Part shown: positions 52,769 to 62,485 of the stretch, one piece after another
Numbering within the stretch: the stretch's first letter is position 1
Layout of the letters: each line of letters opens with the position of its first letter
NCBI RefSeq assembly: GCF_042180575.1
Contig: NZ_CP170094.1
Span: 5,518,001-5,582,000 of the forward strand
From: Bernardetia sp042180575
GTDB lineage: Bacteria; Bacteroidota; Bacteroidia; Cytophagales; Bernardetiaceae
Direction of reading: 5' to 3'
Length of the DNA stretch: 64,000 bases
Position numbers and translations under genes: made by a program
The notes under the pieces: model-generated
Database searches by the model: none
What the model was told of the DNA's origin: nothing
What the model saw: the letters and a program-made list of their open reading frames with translations, nothing else

Positions 52769-53761
52769 TTATAAAGTCATAGCAATTTCTTCAAACAATT
52801 TTTCAGTTGGATTGATACAATTAATATCAGATACTTTTTTGATTAATCGTTTTTTATCAATACCATATTTCTCAGAAGTAGCATTTACAATAGGCATATA
52901 ACTGGTATGGAAACGACTAATTCCTATATGAATTTCTTCATCAGTTAAGCCTTGTATGCGTGGCATGAGTGGTACAATTTCTTTATTTGCAAACTCATAA
53001 AATTCATAAATTTCTGTATCAATAGGACTAATTCCCATTTTTTGAAGAAGATGAACTACTATTTCACTTTGAGCATTTCCTGCACTTCGTCCCATTCCAC
53101 GAATACACGTATCGACATAATTTGCTCCAGCTCTAACAGCTTCTAAAGAATTCGCAATAGCTAATCCCATATTATTATGTCCATGAAAACCTAAATGCGT
53201 TTGAATAACTTGTTTTGTTCTGTCGATATATTCATAGACTTCATGTGGCATCATACAGCCTGCCGAATCTACCAAATAAATAGCATCAGAAACTTGCCAT
53301 CTATCTATTTCTTGAACGATTTTAGTAAACTCATAAGATTTTACACCATAGCTTTTCATTAGATTTACGCCTACAATAAGTTCTTTCTTTTTAGCATATT
53401 CTGCATACTCTTGAATTTTTTCGAAGGAGTCCACATTATTTCCAATGCGTATAAAGCTAATTCCTTCATCTACAGCTTTATCTATATCTTCTTTCGTTCC
53501 GATAGTTGGGATAAAGAATGTTCCAATTTTTGCATTGGGTGCTGCTTCTTTTGCTGCTTTTATATAAGTTTGGTCATTTTCCTTTGCAAGTCCAATCTTT
53601 GGATTATTCCATGCTCCCAATCCTAAACCGTGTCCGACTTCTATGTATTCGAAACCCAATTCATATAAGCCTTTTGTAATTCTTGCTGTTTGAAGTTTAT
53701 CAAATTGAAAATTGATTACATACGAACCATCTCGCAAGGTATTTTCTACAATATTTATCAT
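52769..53761 (-). CDS. HMGL-like aldolase (4-hydroxy-2-oxovalerate aldolase-like)
   Basis: 330 residues. A DRE-TIM barrel: NTLRDGSYVINFQFD at the start, EVGHGLGLG, GTFFIPTIGTKEDI, YLVDSAGCMMPHEV, the metal-binding HLGFHGHNNMGLAIANS (HxH), and VDTCIRGMGRSAGNAQSE. These are the residues used by HMG-CoA lyase and by DmpG-type aldolases, which make or cut 2-oxo acid carbon-carbon bonds. In a glycan cluster it may make an acyl or alkyl unit for a sugar. No aldehyde dehydrogenase partner is present. Confidence 0.85.
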   Translation of the reverse strand: MINIVENTLRDGSYVINFQFDKLQTARITKGLYELGFEYIEVGHGLGLGAWNNPKIGLAKENDQTYIKAAKEAAPNAKIGTFFIPTIGTKEDIDKAVDEGISFIRIGNNVDSFEKIQEYAEYAKKKELIVGVNLMKSYGVKSYEFTKIVQEIDRWQVSDAIYLVDSAGCMMPHEVYEYIDRTKQVIQTHLGFHGHNNMGLAIANSLEAVRAGANYVDTCIRGMGRSAGNAQSEIVVHLLQKMGISPIDTEIYEFYEFANKEIVPLMPRIQGLTDEEIHIGISRFHTSYMPIVNATSEKYGIDKKRLIKKVSDINCINPTEKLFEEIAMTL

Positions 53762-53800
53762 ACTATTAGTTTTATTTTTTGATGTGCCTTTAACGAAAAA

Positions 53801-55015
53801 TTATTTATAATATTCAATAGTTAATTCTTTTTTAAAGTCAGAGAAGTTTGATAGTGTTTGTTCACTATTTTCTCCTTGAATGACTAACATAGAATGACGA
53901 GAAGCACAGTTTTCGATAGATTCTACCATATCATTTTCACCATAAATACTTCTGAAACGTACTGTATAATCTTTTTCAAGCATGTCTTGTACATTGATAG
54001 ACTTTATAACTTTCCCTACTTCAAAATCTAAGAAAGTGAGCATAATAGACTTTTTCATAAAGTCTAATCCTATATTTTCTACTTTAAGATCATCTTTTCC
54101 TAGAGACTGATTGAGTAGAATTTTATTCAAATCAATTTGAGTCAGTAAAGGAACAATGACAGAAGAAGTATAAACTCCACCACCTCTATTAGTACATTCT
54201 ACCAAAAATATTTCATTATTCTGATTGACAATGTATTCTCCATGGGTATGTCCGTATTGATAACCCAAAAGAGAAACTACTTCATTGTGATTTTCAAGTA
54301 ATTTCCGATTCAACTCTTCTGAAAACTGAGCAGGGTAAATGATTTCTTTTGTAACAGGTTTTGTTCCCTTCTCAAACTTACGAGAAGCAACAGCAAGAGA
54401 CTGGTGTCCGTTACTAAAACAAAAACCATCTACGGTTACAAGAGTTCCTTCAATAAACTGCTCACAAATAAGTGTATGAGAAGGTGAGTTTGAGATGGCA
54501 TCATAAAAGGCTGACTTTAAATTTTCCTCTTCTTTAATGATAGTAACACCAAATGTTCCTCTGCTATCTATAGGCTTCAAAATTAATGGAAAGCCAATTT
54601 GATAAACTGCTGCTTCTAGCTCTTCTAGTGTTTTGACTTTGCGATAAATAGGTTGCCTTACTTTTGTGTTATTACAACGCTGACGCTGTTCGAATTTATC
54701 GTTTGATAAAATAGCCGAATCAATAGGCGCAAAAGGTAGATTGAGCTTAGAGGCAATTATAGAAGCCGTATAAAATGAATAATCACAGTTATCTGTAAGA
54801 ATAGCATCAATTTTATGTGCCTCTGCAATACGCAGATGAGCTGCAATATCAGTACTTTCTTTTATATAGTGGTGGTCTGCAAACTCAAAACTTTGTGCTT
54901 GCAGATTTGGGTGAGTTGCAATGATAGTATGCCCCTCTTTTTTTATAGTTTCTAATAGTGCATATTGTTCCCAGCCTGCACCAATGACGAGTATTTTTTT
55001 ATAATCTTTAGACAT
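53801..55015 (-). CDS. ATP-grasp ligase
   Basis: 404 residues. N-terminal Rossmann-like ILVIGAGWEQYALLETIKKE, then LTDNCDYSFYTASIIASKL and the ATP-grasp parts FPLILKPIDSRGTFGVTI, LICEQFIEGTLVTVDGF and EIFLVECTNRGGGVYTS. The family joins a carboxylate to an amine or another acceptor through an acyl-phosphate. In this context it could attach an amino-acid-like or hydroxy-acid group to an amino sugar. It lies between a membrane protein and the aldolase-like gene, with gaps of 20-40 bases. Confidence 0.85.
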   Translation of the reverse strand: MSKDYKKILVIGAGWEQYALLETIKKEGHTIIATHPNLQAQSFEFADHHYIKESTDIAAHLRIAEAHKIDAILTDNCDYSFYTASIIASKLNLPFAPIDSAILSNDKFEQRQRCNNTKVRQPIYRKVKTLEELEAAVYQIGFPLILKPIDSRGTFGVTIIKEEENLKSAFYDAISNSPSHTLICEQFIEGTLVTVDGFCFSNGHQSLAVASRKFEKGTKPVTKEIIYPAQFSEELNRKLLENHNEVVSLLGYQYGHTHGEYIVNQNNEIFLVECTNRGGGVYTSSVIVPLLTQIDLNKILLNQSLGKDDLKVENIGLDFMKKSIMLTFLDFEVGKVIKSINVQDMLEKDYTVRFRSIYGENDMVESIENCASRHSMLVIQGENSEQTLSNFSDFKKELTIEYYK

Positions 55016-55036
55016 AATGATATTTCAAATATTGAT

Positions 55037-56488
55037 TCATATTGAACGAAAATGAGTTTTTACGACTGGAGGAGTGGTTATGTAGTCAAAACTTAATAAT
55101 TTTTTGTGTTGAAATTCTGCACTACATATCTTAACCCAATTCTGTTGTGTATAAGAGTCTATTGAATCTCCTTTATCAAATTTTTTAACTAATAAATATA
55201 TTTTCTGTGTAACATTAGTAAATTCATCTTGAAGATGAACACCTGTAAAAAGTAAATCTATAACTTGCTCTTTTTTGTTGGTTAAAGGTTCACCATATTT
55301 ATTCCAACTAAGACAAAAATCTGTAACAGGGTACATTGCTGCTTGAAAATAACGTGGATGCCAAAACTGAAATTTTGAAGGGTATCCTTTATTACAAAAT
55401 GTCTGTAAACAATCATTTTTATCTTCAAATACAAGACGATAGGTATAAAAACCTACTTGGTGAGCTTCTGTAAATACTCCAATAGGAGAATTTATACCCG
55501 AAAGAAATTTTTGTATTTTACCCAAAGATATAGCTTGAGCTATTTGAGGAAAGAATGTAAATAACAAACTAATTCCGTTTGTGACTAAGAGAAAAGTAGA
55601 TAAAAGGTAAATAGAAAAATGAACTTTAGTCCAGTCATAATTTAACAAGGGATTAGATGCAATAGGTACTAATCTGAAATCACCAACCATCCACAAAAAG
55701 CCAATTCCACACAAAGATAAAGTTACAATTTGTCCGATAAAAGAAATATCTACAATAATGAATAAAGAAATAGAAAAACCTATCAAAATAATCAAGTCAA
55801 TAGCCAACCAGTACTCATTTAGAGGAGAAAATAGTAAAGTACTTTCTGCAAATACAATTAAAAATGAAACTAAAATAAAAATAGGTTTGGGTAGTTTATG
55901 AAAAAAGTGAAAGCCTTTTTTTACTAAATGTGGTAAGCTTATAAAAGATAATGCTCCTTCTCCATGTCTCCATAATGGACTTTTTATTTTTTCTATTCCT
56001 GCTGAAAACATAATAATTCCATTTGCTAGAAAAAAAGAAACTAAAGATAAAATTAGGTGAGTTTCAGAAAAAAAATGCGATGATAAATTAATTAGAAAAC
56101 AGTGAAAAATAGTATTCTGAAAATAAATATCTTCTATGGAATAATACTTTGATTTTGCAATAAAAAAAGAATGAAGTAGCCAAATTGACAAACTAACTAG
56201 CCAAGAACTAAAAGGTATAATCAAAAGTAGGCTCAAAGTAAGAAAAGCATAATAAAAATAAATATATTTCTTCTTTTTAGCTAGATAATTTTTATAGCCT
56301 ACTAAAAGAGGGATAGCCGATTTGGAACGAAAAATACGCACAAATAATAAAATGGCTAATATGCTATTAAATATATAAATCGTTTTGGAAGCAATAGTAA
56401 TATTGAAAAAAGAAGCACCAAAAAATAGTGCAAAAATCACAAATAATAATGCTAAAAAAAAACTAAATATATTTATTAACCTTTTCAT
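55037..56488 (-). CDS. Multi-pass membrane protein of unknown function, within the pse cluster
   Basis: 483 residues. About ten hydrophobic helices cover the first 330 residues (LINIFSFFLALLFVIFALFF and so on), followed by a soluble C-terminal part of about 150 residues (GVFTEAHQVGFYTYRLVFED, FWHPRYFQAAMYP, DLLFTGVHLQDEF). The soluble part may be outside the membrane. I do not recognise the family. It may be a transferase or a transporter for the modified sugar; this is from position only. Confidence 0.7.
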   Translation of the reverse strand: MKRLINIFSFFLALLFVIFALFFGASFFNITIASKTIYIFNSILAILLFVRIFRSKSAIPLLVGYKNYLAKKKKYIYFYYAFLTLSLLLIIPFSSWLVSLSIWLLHSFFIAKSKYYSIEDIYFQNTIFHCFLINLSSHFFSETHLILSLVSFFLANGIIMFSAGIEKIKSPLWRHGEGALSFISLPHLVKKGFHFFHKLPKPIFILVSFLIVFAESTLLFSPLNEYWLAIDLIILIGFSISLFIIVDISFIGQIVTLSLCGIGFLWMVGDFRLVPIASNPLLNYDWTKVHFSIYLLSTFLLVTNGISLLFTFFPQIAQAISLGKIQKFLSGINSPIGVFTEAHQVGFYTYRLVFEDKNDCLQTFCNKGYPSKFQFWHPRYFQAAMYPVTDFCLSWNKYGEPLTNKKEQVIDLLFTGVHLQDEFTNVTQKIYLLVKKFDKGDSIDSYTQQNWVKICSAEFQHKKLLSFDYITTPPVVKTHFRSI

Positions 56489-56506
56489 TAATTTTATTGG
56501 GTATGA

Positions 56507-57529
56507 TTAACTAATATGATGGTTTTGAAGTAAATCGTCTTTTGCTATATCAGTATTATATTTTTTCTTATTACTAAGCAAAAAAGCTAATGCATTACAA
56601 TTTATCCCCTCTGTATTTCTACGAAAAACAAAATCATCTTCCTTCAAACTATCACCTTTCTTTTTATCTTTATTGAGGACTAAACGAGTAGTAATAGCAC
56701 TTTTAAAACCTTGCTCTTCTGTTTCTATATTTAGTCTTACACTTGGTTGTAGCATCTTTTCAGTTGCTCTTATTCCTTTTATCATTTGTTTGAGTTCTTT
56801 AGGTTCTAATGAAAAAGGAGCATCAGGAACAGGTAAAGAACGGCTCATAGCGAAATGCTTTTCAATCACTTTAGCACCTCTAGCTACTGCTGCTATAGGA
56901 GCAAAAATATCTGTTGTATGGTCAGAAAAACCTACAATACAATCAAACATAGTTTTGTAAGTATCCATCAAAGGCAAATGAACTCTCTCAAATGGCGTGG
57001 GATAAATGCTATTACAATGTAAAATAATGTATTTATCATTTCCAGCTTTTTCAAAGATTTGAACTACTTTTTCTAGTTCTCCATAATTTACTAGACCTGT
57101 TGAGAGTATAGTGGGTTTTTGTAAAGAAGCTACTTTCTCAACAAGTTGTGGAAAAGTCCCAATTTGCGCCGACGCAAGTTTATAAATTGGGGTATTCAAC
57201 TCCTCCAAAATATCAATAGATTCTAAATATGTAGGAGAGGAAAAAAATAAAATATCCTTTTTAGTACAATAATCTTGTAATAGGTAATGCCACTTTTCAG
57301 GTAAATCTATTCGTTTATGTAATTCAATGGTTTCTTTACTTGGATTGATATATAATTTGTTTACATCAATAGATTGAAATTTTACAGCGTCTGCACCTGC
57401 TTCTTTGGCTGCATCAATGGTTTCATAGGCTAATTCAAGGTTCTGATTGTGATTAGAGCCAATTTCTGCAATTACAAAAACTCTATTTTCTCCTATTGTA
57501 TATTTCTCGTTTATTTTTATAGCTTTCAT
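56507..57529 (-). CDS. Pseudaminic acid synthase (NeuB/PseI family)
   Basis: 340 residues. Condenses the 6-deoxy-altropyranose with phosphoenolpyruvate to a nonulosonic acid. Motifs: VFVIAEIGSNHNQNLELA, AKEAGADAVKFQSID, LHCNSIYPTP, VGFSDHTTDIF, GAKVIEKHFAM, and a C-terminal SAF domain (RLVLNKDKKKGDSLKEDDF). The context with PseB, PseC and PseF supports PseI rather than NeuB or LegI. The upstream gene pseF ends 62 bases before. Confidence 0.85.
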   Translation of the reverse strand: MKAIKINEKYTIGENRVFVIAEIGSNHNQNLELAYETIDAAKEAGADAVKFQSIDVNKLYINPSKETIELHKRIDLPEKWHYLLQDYCTKKDILFFSSPTYLESIDILEELNTPIYKLASAQIGTFPQLVEKVASLQKPTILSTGLVNYGELEKVVQIFEKAGNDKYIILHCNSIYPTPFERVHLPLMDTYKTMFDCIVGFSDHTTDIFAPIAAVARGAKVIEKHFAMSRSLPVPDAPFSLEPKELKQMIKGIRATEKMLQPSVRLNIETEEQGFKSAITTRLVLNKDKKKGDSLKEDDFVFRRNTEGINCNALAFLLSNKKKYNTDIAKDDLLQNHHIS

Positions 57530-57591
57530 TTTTATTTTAGATTAATAGTATCATAAATTTGTAATAACATATATTGATTCAAATCATATAG

Positions 57592-58281
57592 TTATTGGTT
57601 TAGCCATTTATATTTGAATTCAGCCATTTTCCAATCCTCTTGATTATCAATATCTTGAACTTGTAAGGGAGGTAATACTATTACTCCTGTATTGTCTGTC
57701 CAAAGTTGTTGCTTTTCTAGCAATGTATTTGTCTTACACATATAAAACTGACCTGCATCAAAATAAGCTTTGTCCAAATCTTGGGAGCGTTTCGCTAAAT
57801 TTTGAGGTTCAAACATCGTTATTTTATTCAATTCATCTTTCTTTAAAGCTCTTTGAATAGGTGAAGAAAATTCACTTACTGGAAAAACAACATCAAAACT
57901 ATTTGTAATTAATAACTCATAGGCTTCTTTTAGTTTTTCAATAGTAATAAAAGGAGCTGTTGGATAAATGCCACAACAAATATCAAATTTTTTTCCTTGT
58001 CTTTGATATTCATTGATTACTTCTATTAATACAACAGCTGTACCTGAAAAATCATCAGCATTTTCATTACTGCGCAAAAAAGGAACAACTGCACCATATT
58101 TTTGAGCAATTTCTGCAATTTCTTCATCTTCCGTCGAAACCATTACTTCATCAAATAGGTCAGATTTTAAAGCTGTCTCAATAGAATAAGCAATGATAGG
58201 CTTTCCCAAGAAATTTTTTATGTTTTTTCTAGGAATACGTTTACTTCCTCCTCGTGCGGTAATAATAGCTACTTTTTTCAT
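57592..58281 (-). CDS. Pseudaminic acid cytidylyltransferase (PseF)
   Basis: 229 residues. Activates the nonulosonic acid as a CMP-sugar. Motifs: AIITARGGSKRIPRKNIKNF, GKPIIAYSIETAL, VMVSTEDEEIAEIA and GIYPTAPFITIEKLKEAY, those of the acylneuraminate cytidylyltransferases; the pattern VSEFSSPIQRAL is the Pse type. It overlaps the preceding methylase gene by 4 bases, so translation is coupled. Confidence 0.87.
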   Translation of the reverse strand: MKKVAIITARGGSKRIPRKNIKNFLGKPIIAYSIETALKSDLFDEVMVSTEDEEIAEIAQKYGAVVPFLRSNENADDFSGTAVVLIEVINEYQRQGKKFDICCGIYPTAPFITIEKLKEAYELLITNSFDVVFPVSEFSSPIQRALKKDELNKITMFEPQNLAKRSQDLDKAYFDAGQFYMCKTNTLLEKQQLWTDNTGVIVLPPLQVQDIDNQEDWKMAEFKYKWLNQ

Positions 58282-58925
58282 TTCTTTTCTAATAAAAACA
58301 GATTATCAATATTTCCTTTTTCTTGCTCAGTTAAATAAGGATATTTTATGTTTTTTGATAAAGTAAGGTTTTTAAATTGTTCTTGATAAATTTGGGCATA
58401 ATCAGCTTTCCATAAAAAACCTTCATTACCTCTATACTTTACATCTGTTATTTCTTCTGCAAAATATTCAAAACCCATAATATATTGTTTAGAACATCTT
58501 TCTATTTCTTTTAATGCTTTAGGTAAATCAGTAGGCGAAATATGTATAAGAACTCCATTAGTCATAACTAAATCAAAATAATTATCTTTAAAAGGAATAT
58601 CAAAAGCATTACCTTGTATTATGTTTATACCTTTTGTAATGGTTTTACTTACTTCTACTGCATAGCTTTGTAACTCAATTCCATATAAGTTTTTAAAACC
58701 TACTGCCTGAAGCCCTGCTAATTGAAGTCCAGAATTACATCCTACTTCCAATATTTTAATATTTTTATCTATTCCCTCAAATAGTTGAGAAAACATTTCA
58801 CTTCTAGTAATTCCATAATTAGTAATATAATTATCATCCCAAGCTTTTAGAGTTGAGGGAGTATTTCTATCGGTATATTCTGCACCAAATTGTCCAGACC
58901 AAAATTCTGTTTGATTCGTTTTCAT
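58278..58925 (-). CDS. Pseudaminic acid biosynthesis-associated methylase
   Basis: 215 residues. SAM-dependent methyltransferase of the kind found with pse genes (N-terminal QTEFWSGQFGAEYTDRN, SAM motif KILEVGCNSGLQLAGLQA, YGIELQSYAVEVS, VMTNGVLIHISP, IMGFEYFAEEIT). Its real substrate is not known. It lies 15 bases after pseC and overlaps pseF by 4 bases. Confidence 0.85.
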   Translation of the reverse strand: MKTNQTEFWSGQFGAEYTDRNTPSTLKAWDDNYITNYGITRSEMFSQLFEGIDKNIKILEVGCNSGLQLAGLQAVGFKNLYGIELQSYAVEVSKTITKGINIIQGNAFDIPFKDNYFDLVMTNGVLIHISPTDLPKALKEIERCSKQYIMGFEYFAEEITDVKYRGNEGFLWKADYAQIYQEQFKNLTLSKNIKYPYLTEQEKGNIDNLFLLEKK

Positions 58926-58940
58926 ATAATTGTTTATAGT

Positions 58941-60116
58941 TTAGTTGTTTAATAAAAAATAGAGTGTTTTTTCAATAACAAAATTCTGTTCTTCCTCTGT
59001 AAGAGTTGGGTACATCGGAATACTCAAGCAAGATTCATAATAGTTTTCTGCGTTTGGATAATCGTCTTTTTTGTAACCTAAAGATTGATAATAAGGCATT
59101 TTATGAACAGGAATGTAATGAACTTGAGCAAAGATATTATTTTCTCTTAAATAATCATATAATCCTTTTCTGTTTTCTACTTGAATAACGTAGAGATGAT
59201 AGGCATGAAATATTTTATCTTTTGGATATTGAAAAAAACAAATGCTTGTATTCTTAAATGCCTCATCATAACGCTTTGCAATCTCTTGACGTTTTTGCAT
59301 CATTTCATCAGCTCTTGAGAGTTGTGAAGTTCCTAAAGCTGCTAAAATATCAGAAATACGATAATTATATCCCAGTTCTTGCATTTCATAATACCAACCT
59401 CCATGATTTTCTTGTAATAAATCTGGGTTTTTGGTAATTCCATGTGTTCTTAGTTTGATTAATTTATCGTACAAATCTTTATCATTTGTCGTAATCATTC
59501 CACCTTCTCCAGAAGCAATATGTTTGACAGGATGAAATGAAAAAATAGCTAAATCTGCATAAGCACCATTACCACAGTTTTGCCTTTTGTTTTTGGAATC
59601 CATAAAGTATCCACCAGGAGCATGACAAGCATCTTCAATAATCCATAATCCATATTCATCTGCCAGTTCTCTTACTTTTTCCAAATCAACAGGCAATCCC
59701 ATAAAATCCACAGGAATAATTCCTTCATAAGTGCCTTTTGGATGTGATTTTAGTAAGTCTTCTAATTTGTCTAAGTCAATAAGTGATGTTTTTGGGTCAA
59801 TATCTACAAAAACTACTTCACCTCCACAATATTTGATACAATTTGCTGATGCTGCAAAAGTAATAGGTGTGGTAATGACTTTACTTTTTTTAGTTACATT
59901 TAAAGCTAAGGCGCATAAATGCAATGCAGCCGTTCCGTTAGAAACAGCGACAGCATATTTTGAACCTACATAATCAGCAAATTTATTTTCAAATTCATCG
60001 ATTTTTGGTCCTTGTGTCAAGAAATCTGCTTTTAGCGTTTCTACAACAGCATTTATATCATCTTGAGTAATATTTTGCTTTCCGTAAGGAATAGAAAAAG
60101 TAGTTGTGGTAGTCAT
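58941..60116 (-). CDS. pseC: PseC: UDP-4-amino-4,6-dideoxy-N-acetyl-beta-L-altrosamine transaminase
   Basis: 391 residues, DegT/DnrJ/EryC1 type PLP aminotransferase. GKQNITQDDINAVVETLKAD at the N-terminus, AVAVSNGTAALHLCALAL, EDACHAPGGYFMDS, the PLP Lys in IFSFHPVKHIASGEGGMI, YNYRISDILAALGTSQL. It gives the 4-amino group using glutamate. Next to pseB on the left with a gap of 48 bases, as in most pse clusters. Confidence 0.92.
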   Translation of the reverse strand: MTTTTTFSIPYGKQNITQDDINAVVETLKADFLTQGPKIDEFENKFADYVGSKYAVAVSNGTAALHLCALALNVTKKSKVITTPITFAASANCIKYCGGEVVFVDIDPKTSLIDLDKLEDLLKSHPKGTYEGIIPVDFMGLPVDLEKVRELADEYGLWIIEDACHAPGGYFMDSKNKRQNCGNGAYADLAIFSFHPVKHIASGEGGMITTNDKDLYDKLIKLRTHGITKNPDLLQENHGGWYYEMQELGYNYRISDILAALGTSQLSRADEMMQKRQEIAKRYDEAFKNTSICFFQYPKDKIFHAYHLYVIQVENRKGLYDYLRENNIFAQVHYIPVHKMPYYQSLGYKKDDYPNAENYYESCLSIPMYPTLTEEEQNFVIEKTLYFLLNN

Positions 60117-60164
60117 AACTATTTACCTTATGTATAAAAAATAATAAATTGGAAGAGATGAAAA

Positions 60165-61208
60165 TTAGCTAGTAGCTTCAAAGGCTTCAAAGTTAGAATC
60201 AACATGAGTTTTGATAAGTTCACGCAACTGCTCAACATCTAGCCAATCTGTATTTTGCCCAGAACTATAAGAAAAACCATCTGCAACAGGTTTTCCTCCA
60301 TGATAACCCATATATTTATTGACTTGCTCTTCATAACTTGCAAAAGGTGCATTTGGAACAATGATAAAATGATTTTCTAATTCAATCGTATTCATCGAAT
60401 CACTTTCTGTAATCATTTCCTCATGAATTTTTTCACCTGGGCGTACTCCTACAATTTCTTTTTCACATTCAGGAGCAATGGCTTCGGCTACATCCAAAAT
60501 TCGATAAGAAGGAATTTTGGGAACGAAAATCTCACCTCCTCTAGCATTTTCTAAAGCAAATAGTACTAAATCTACTCCTTCTTCCAACGAAATATTAAAG
60601 CGAGTCATTCCTTCATGAGTGATTGGAAGTTTTCCTTCGCTTTTTTTATTCATGAAAAATGGAATAACTGAACCACGAGACCCCATCACATTACCATAAC
60701 GAACAACAGAAAAGCTAATTTTATTTTCTCCTGCTATGTTATTAGCTGCAACAAAAAGTTTATCTGAACAAAGCTTTGTTGCTCCATATAAATTAATCGG
60801 AGCAGCAGCTTTATCAGTTGATAGAGCAACCACTTGTTTTACGCCTAAGTCGATAGAAGCCTCAATTAAATTTTGCGCTCCCAAAACATTGGTTTTGATA
60901 CATTCAAAGGGATTATACTCTGCTGTCGGAACTTGCTTTAAAGCAGCAGCATGAATCACAATATCTACTCCATGTAAAGCTCGCATCAGACGTTCTTTAT
61001 CACGAATATCTCCAATAAAATAACGAATAGCAGGATATTTATCCGTTGAAAAGGTCTGAGCCATTTCAAACTGTTTGAGTTCGTCCCTAGAGAAAATAAT
61101 CAAACGTTTTACTTGTGGGTAGTTGTTTAAAATGGTTTTGACAAACTTTTTGCCGAAAGAACCTGTACCACCTGTAATAAAGATGGATTTGTTGTTTAAA
61201 TCTAACAT
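60165..61208 (-). CDS. pseB: PseB: UDP-N-acetylglucosamine 4,6-dehydratase (inverting)
   Basis: 347 residues of the SDR family. First step of pseudaminic acid synthesis: dehydration of UDP-GlcNAc with C5 inversion. Motifs: IFITGGTGSFGKKFVKTI, IIFSRDELKQFEMA, RYFIGDIRDKERL, AALKQVPTAEYNPFECIKTN, STDKAAAPINLYGATK with the catalytic Lys, and RPGEKIHEEMI. The ends match the family, so the start is secure. Confidence 0.93.
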   Translation of the reverse strand: MLDLNNKSIFITGGTGSFGKKFVKTILNNYPQVKRLIIFSRDELKQFEMAQTFSTDKYPAIRYFIGDIRDKERLMRALHGVDIVIHAAALKQVPTAEYNPFECIKTNVLGAQNLIEASIDLGVKQVVALSTDKAAAPINLYGATKLCSDKLFVAANNIAGENKISFSVVRYGNVMGSRGSVIPFFMNKKSEGKLPITHEGMTRFNISLEEGVDLVLFALENARGGEIFVPKIPSYRILDVAEAIAPECEKEIVGVRPGEKIHEEMITESDSMNTIELENHFIIVPNAPFASYEEQVNKYMGYHGGKPVADGFSYSSGQNTDWLDVEQLRELIKTHVDSNFEAFEATS

Positions 61209-61350
61209 AGTATCATTTATATAATTTGCATTTTGATAGATTTACTTTTTATTAAAAATAAAGTAATTAGAATGCAAAATTTAATTAATTGAAATCAATA
61301 TAAAGTATATTAATTAGCTATTCTTTTAAGGTAATTATTGCTAATAAATA

Positions 61351-62232
61351 TTACACTGTATCCATAAATGTCCTTTCTGTTCTATTAAAAAGAATAACTC
61401 CAATAGTGAATACAACAATGGATAATATTCCTAAGTATAAAATATCAATCATTGTAATACTTCCTACTCCCAAAAATGCCATTCTATATCCTTCCATTAA
61501 AGTAACCAAAGGATTATATTTAGCAGCCCATTCATACTTTTCAGGAATTTGGGATAAGGGATATAATACAGCAGAAAAAAACATTAATAACTGTACACCA
61601 AAGCCAATAAAGATAGTCAAATCTCTATACTTTGAGGTCAATGAAGATATTATAATGCCTAGTCCTAAAGCTAATATTCCACTAATAAACATAAGCAGAG
61701 GTAAAGTTAAAATCCAAATAGATAAAATTAATTCCTCATCTGTAAAAAAATAAAAATAAGCCACCGAACCAATCAGTAAAATCAAACTAATTCCAAAACT
61801 TAATAAAGCAGAAAAAATAGTGGATATAGGAGTAACTAAACGTGGAAAGTAAACTTTACCAAAAACACCTTGATTAGCTGAGAAAGTAACGGCTGTACCT
61901 TGCAAACATTTTGCAAAGAACGACCAAGATAATGTACTTACCAAGTAAAATAAAAAAGGATGAACTCCATTTGTAGTAACATTCATGATATTTCCAAATA
62001 CGATTACATACAAAATAGTGGTTAGGAAGGGAACAATAAAATGCCACATAGGTCCTAAAACGGTTTGTTTGTATTGAGCTACAAAATCACGTTTTACAAA
62101 AAGAAATATCAAATCTCTATATTTCCAAACCTCTTTTAATTTTAAATCGAATAAAGAGCCTTTGGGTACAATTTCTTCTGTCCAATAATCATTTTCTAAT
62201 TCTTTATTGTTTTGATTAATTTCTTGAATCAT
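61351..62232 (-). CDS. ABC-2 type polysaccharide/lipid export permease
   Basis: 293 residues from the ATG at 62232 (MIQEINQNNKELENDYWTEE). A TTG 39 bases upstream gives a longer reading frame but adds no family residues. Six membrane segments with KRDFVAQYKQTVLGPMWHFI at the start, YNPLVTLMEGYRMAFLG near the end; Wzm-type exporter for glycan chains on a lipid carrier. Its ATP-binding partner (Wzt) is not in the window. It is first in the leftward sugar series, 142 bases before pseB. Confidence 0.87.
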   Translation of the reverse strand: MIQEINQNNKELENDYWTEEIVPKGSLFDLKLKEVWKYRDLIFLFVKRDFVAQYKQTVLGPMWHFIVPFLTTILYVIVFGNIMNVTTNGVHPFLFYLVSTLSWSFFAKCLQGTAVTFSANQGVFGKVYFPRLVTPISTIFSALLSFGISLILLIGSVAYFYFFTDEELILSIWILTLPLLMFISGILALGLGIIISSLTSKYRDLTIFIGFGVQLLMFFSAVLYPLSQIPEKYEWAAKYNPLVTLMEGYRMAFLGVGSITMIDILYLGILSIVVFTIGVILFNRTERTFMDTV

Positions 62233-62485
62233 TCTGTATTTTAGAATTGAGTAATATAAAATAGGAAGCAAAATTTTTATTTTGAATCACAAAATTAAAA
62301 ACTTTTAGCTCATTTCTCACATCTATTTCATTTATATTTTATATTTCGATTCTGATAGTAAAGAAAAACACAGTAGAAAACCATTATTTTTTCGTAATTT
62401 TGTATGTAAACACTTGCAAAGGAAGTCAAAATGATTTTACTAAAAATCAGTTATAACTAAGTAAGCAACTACTTTACAACCATTT

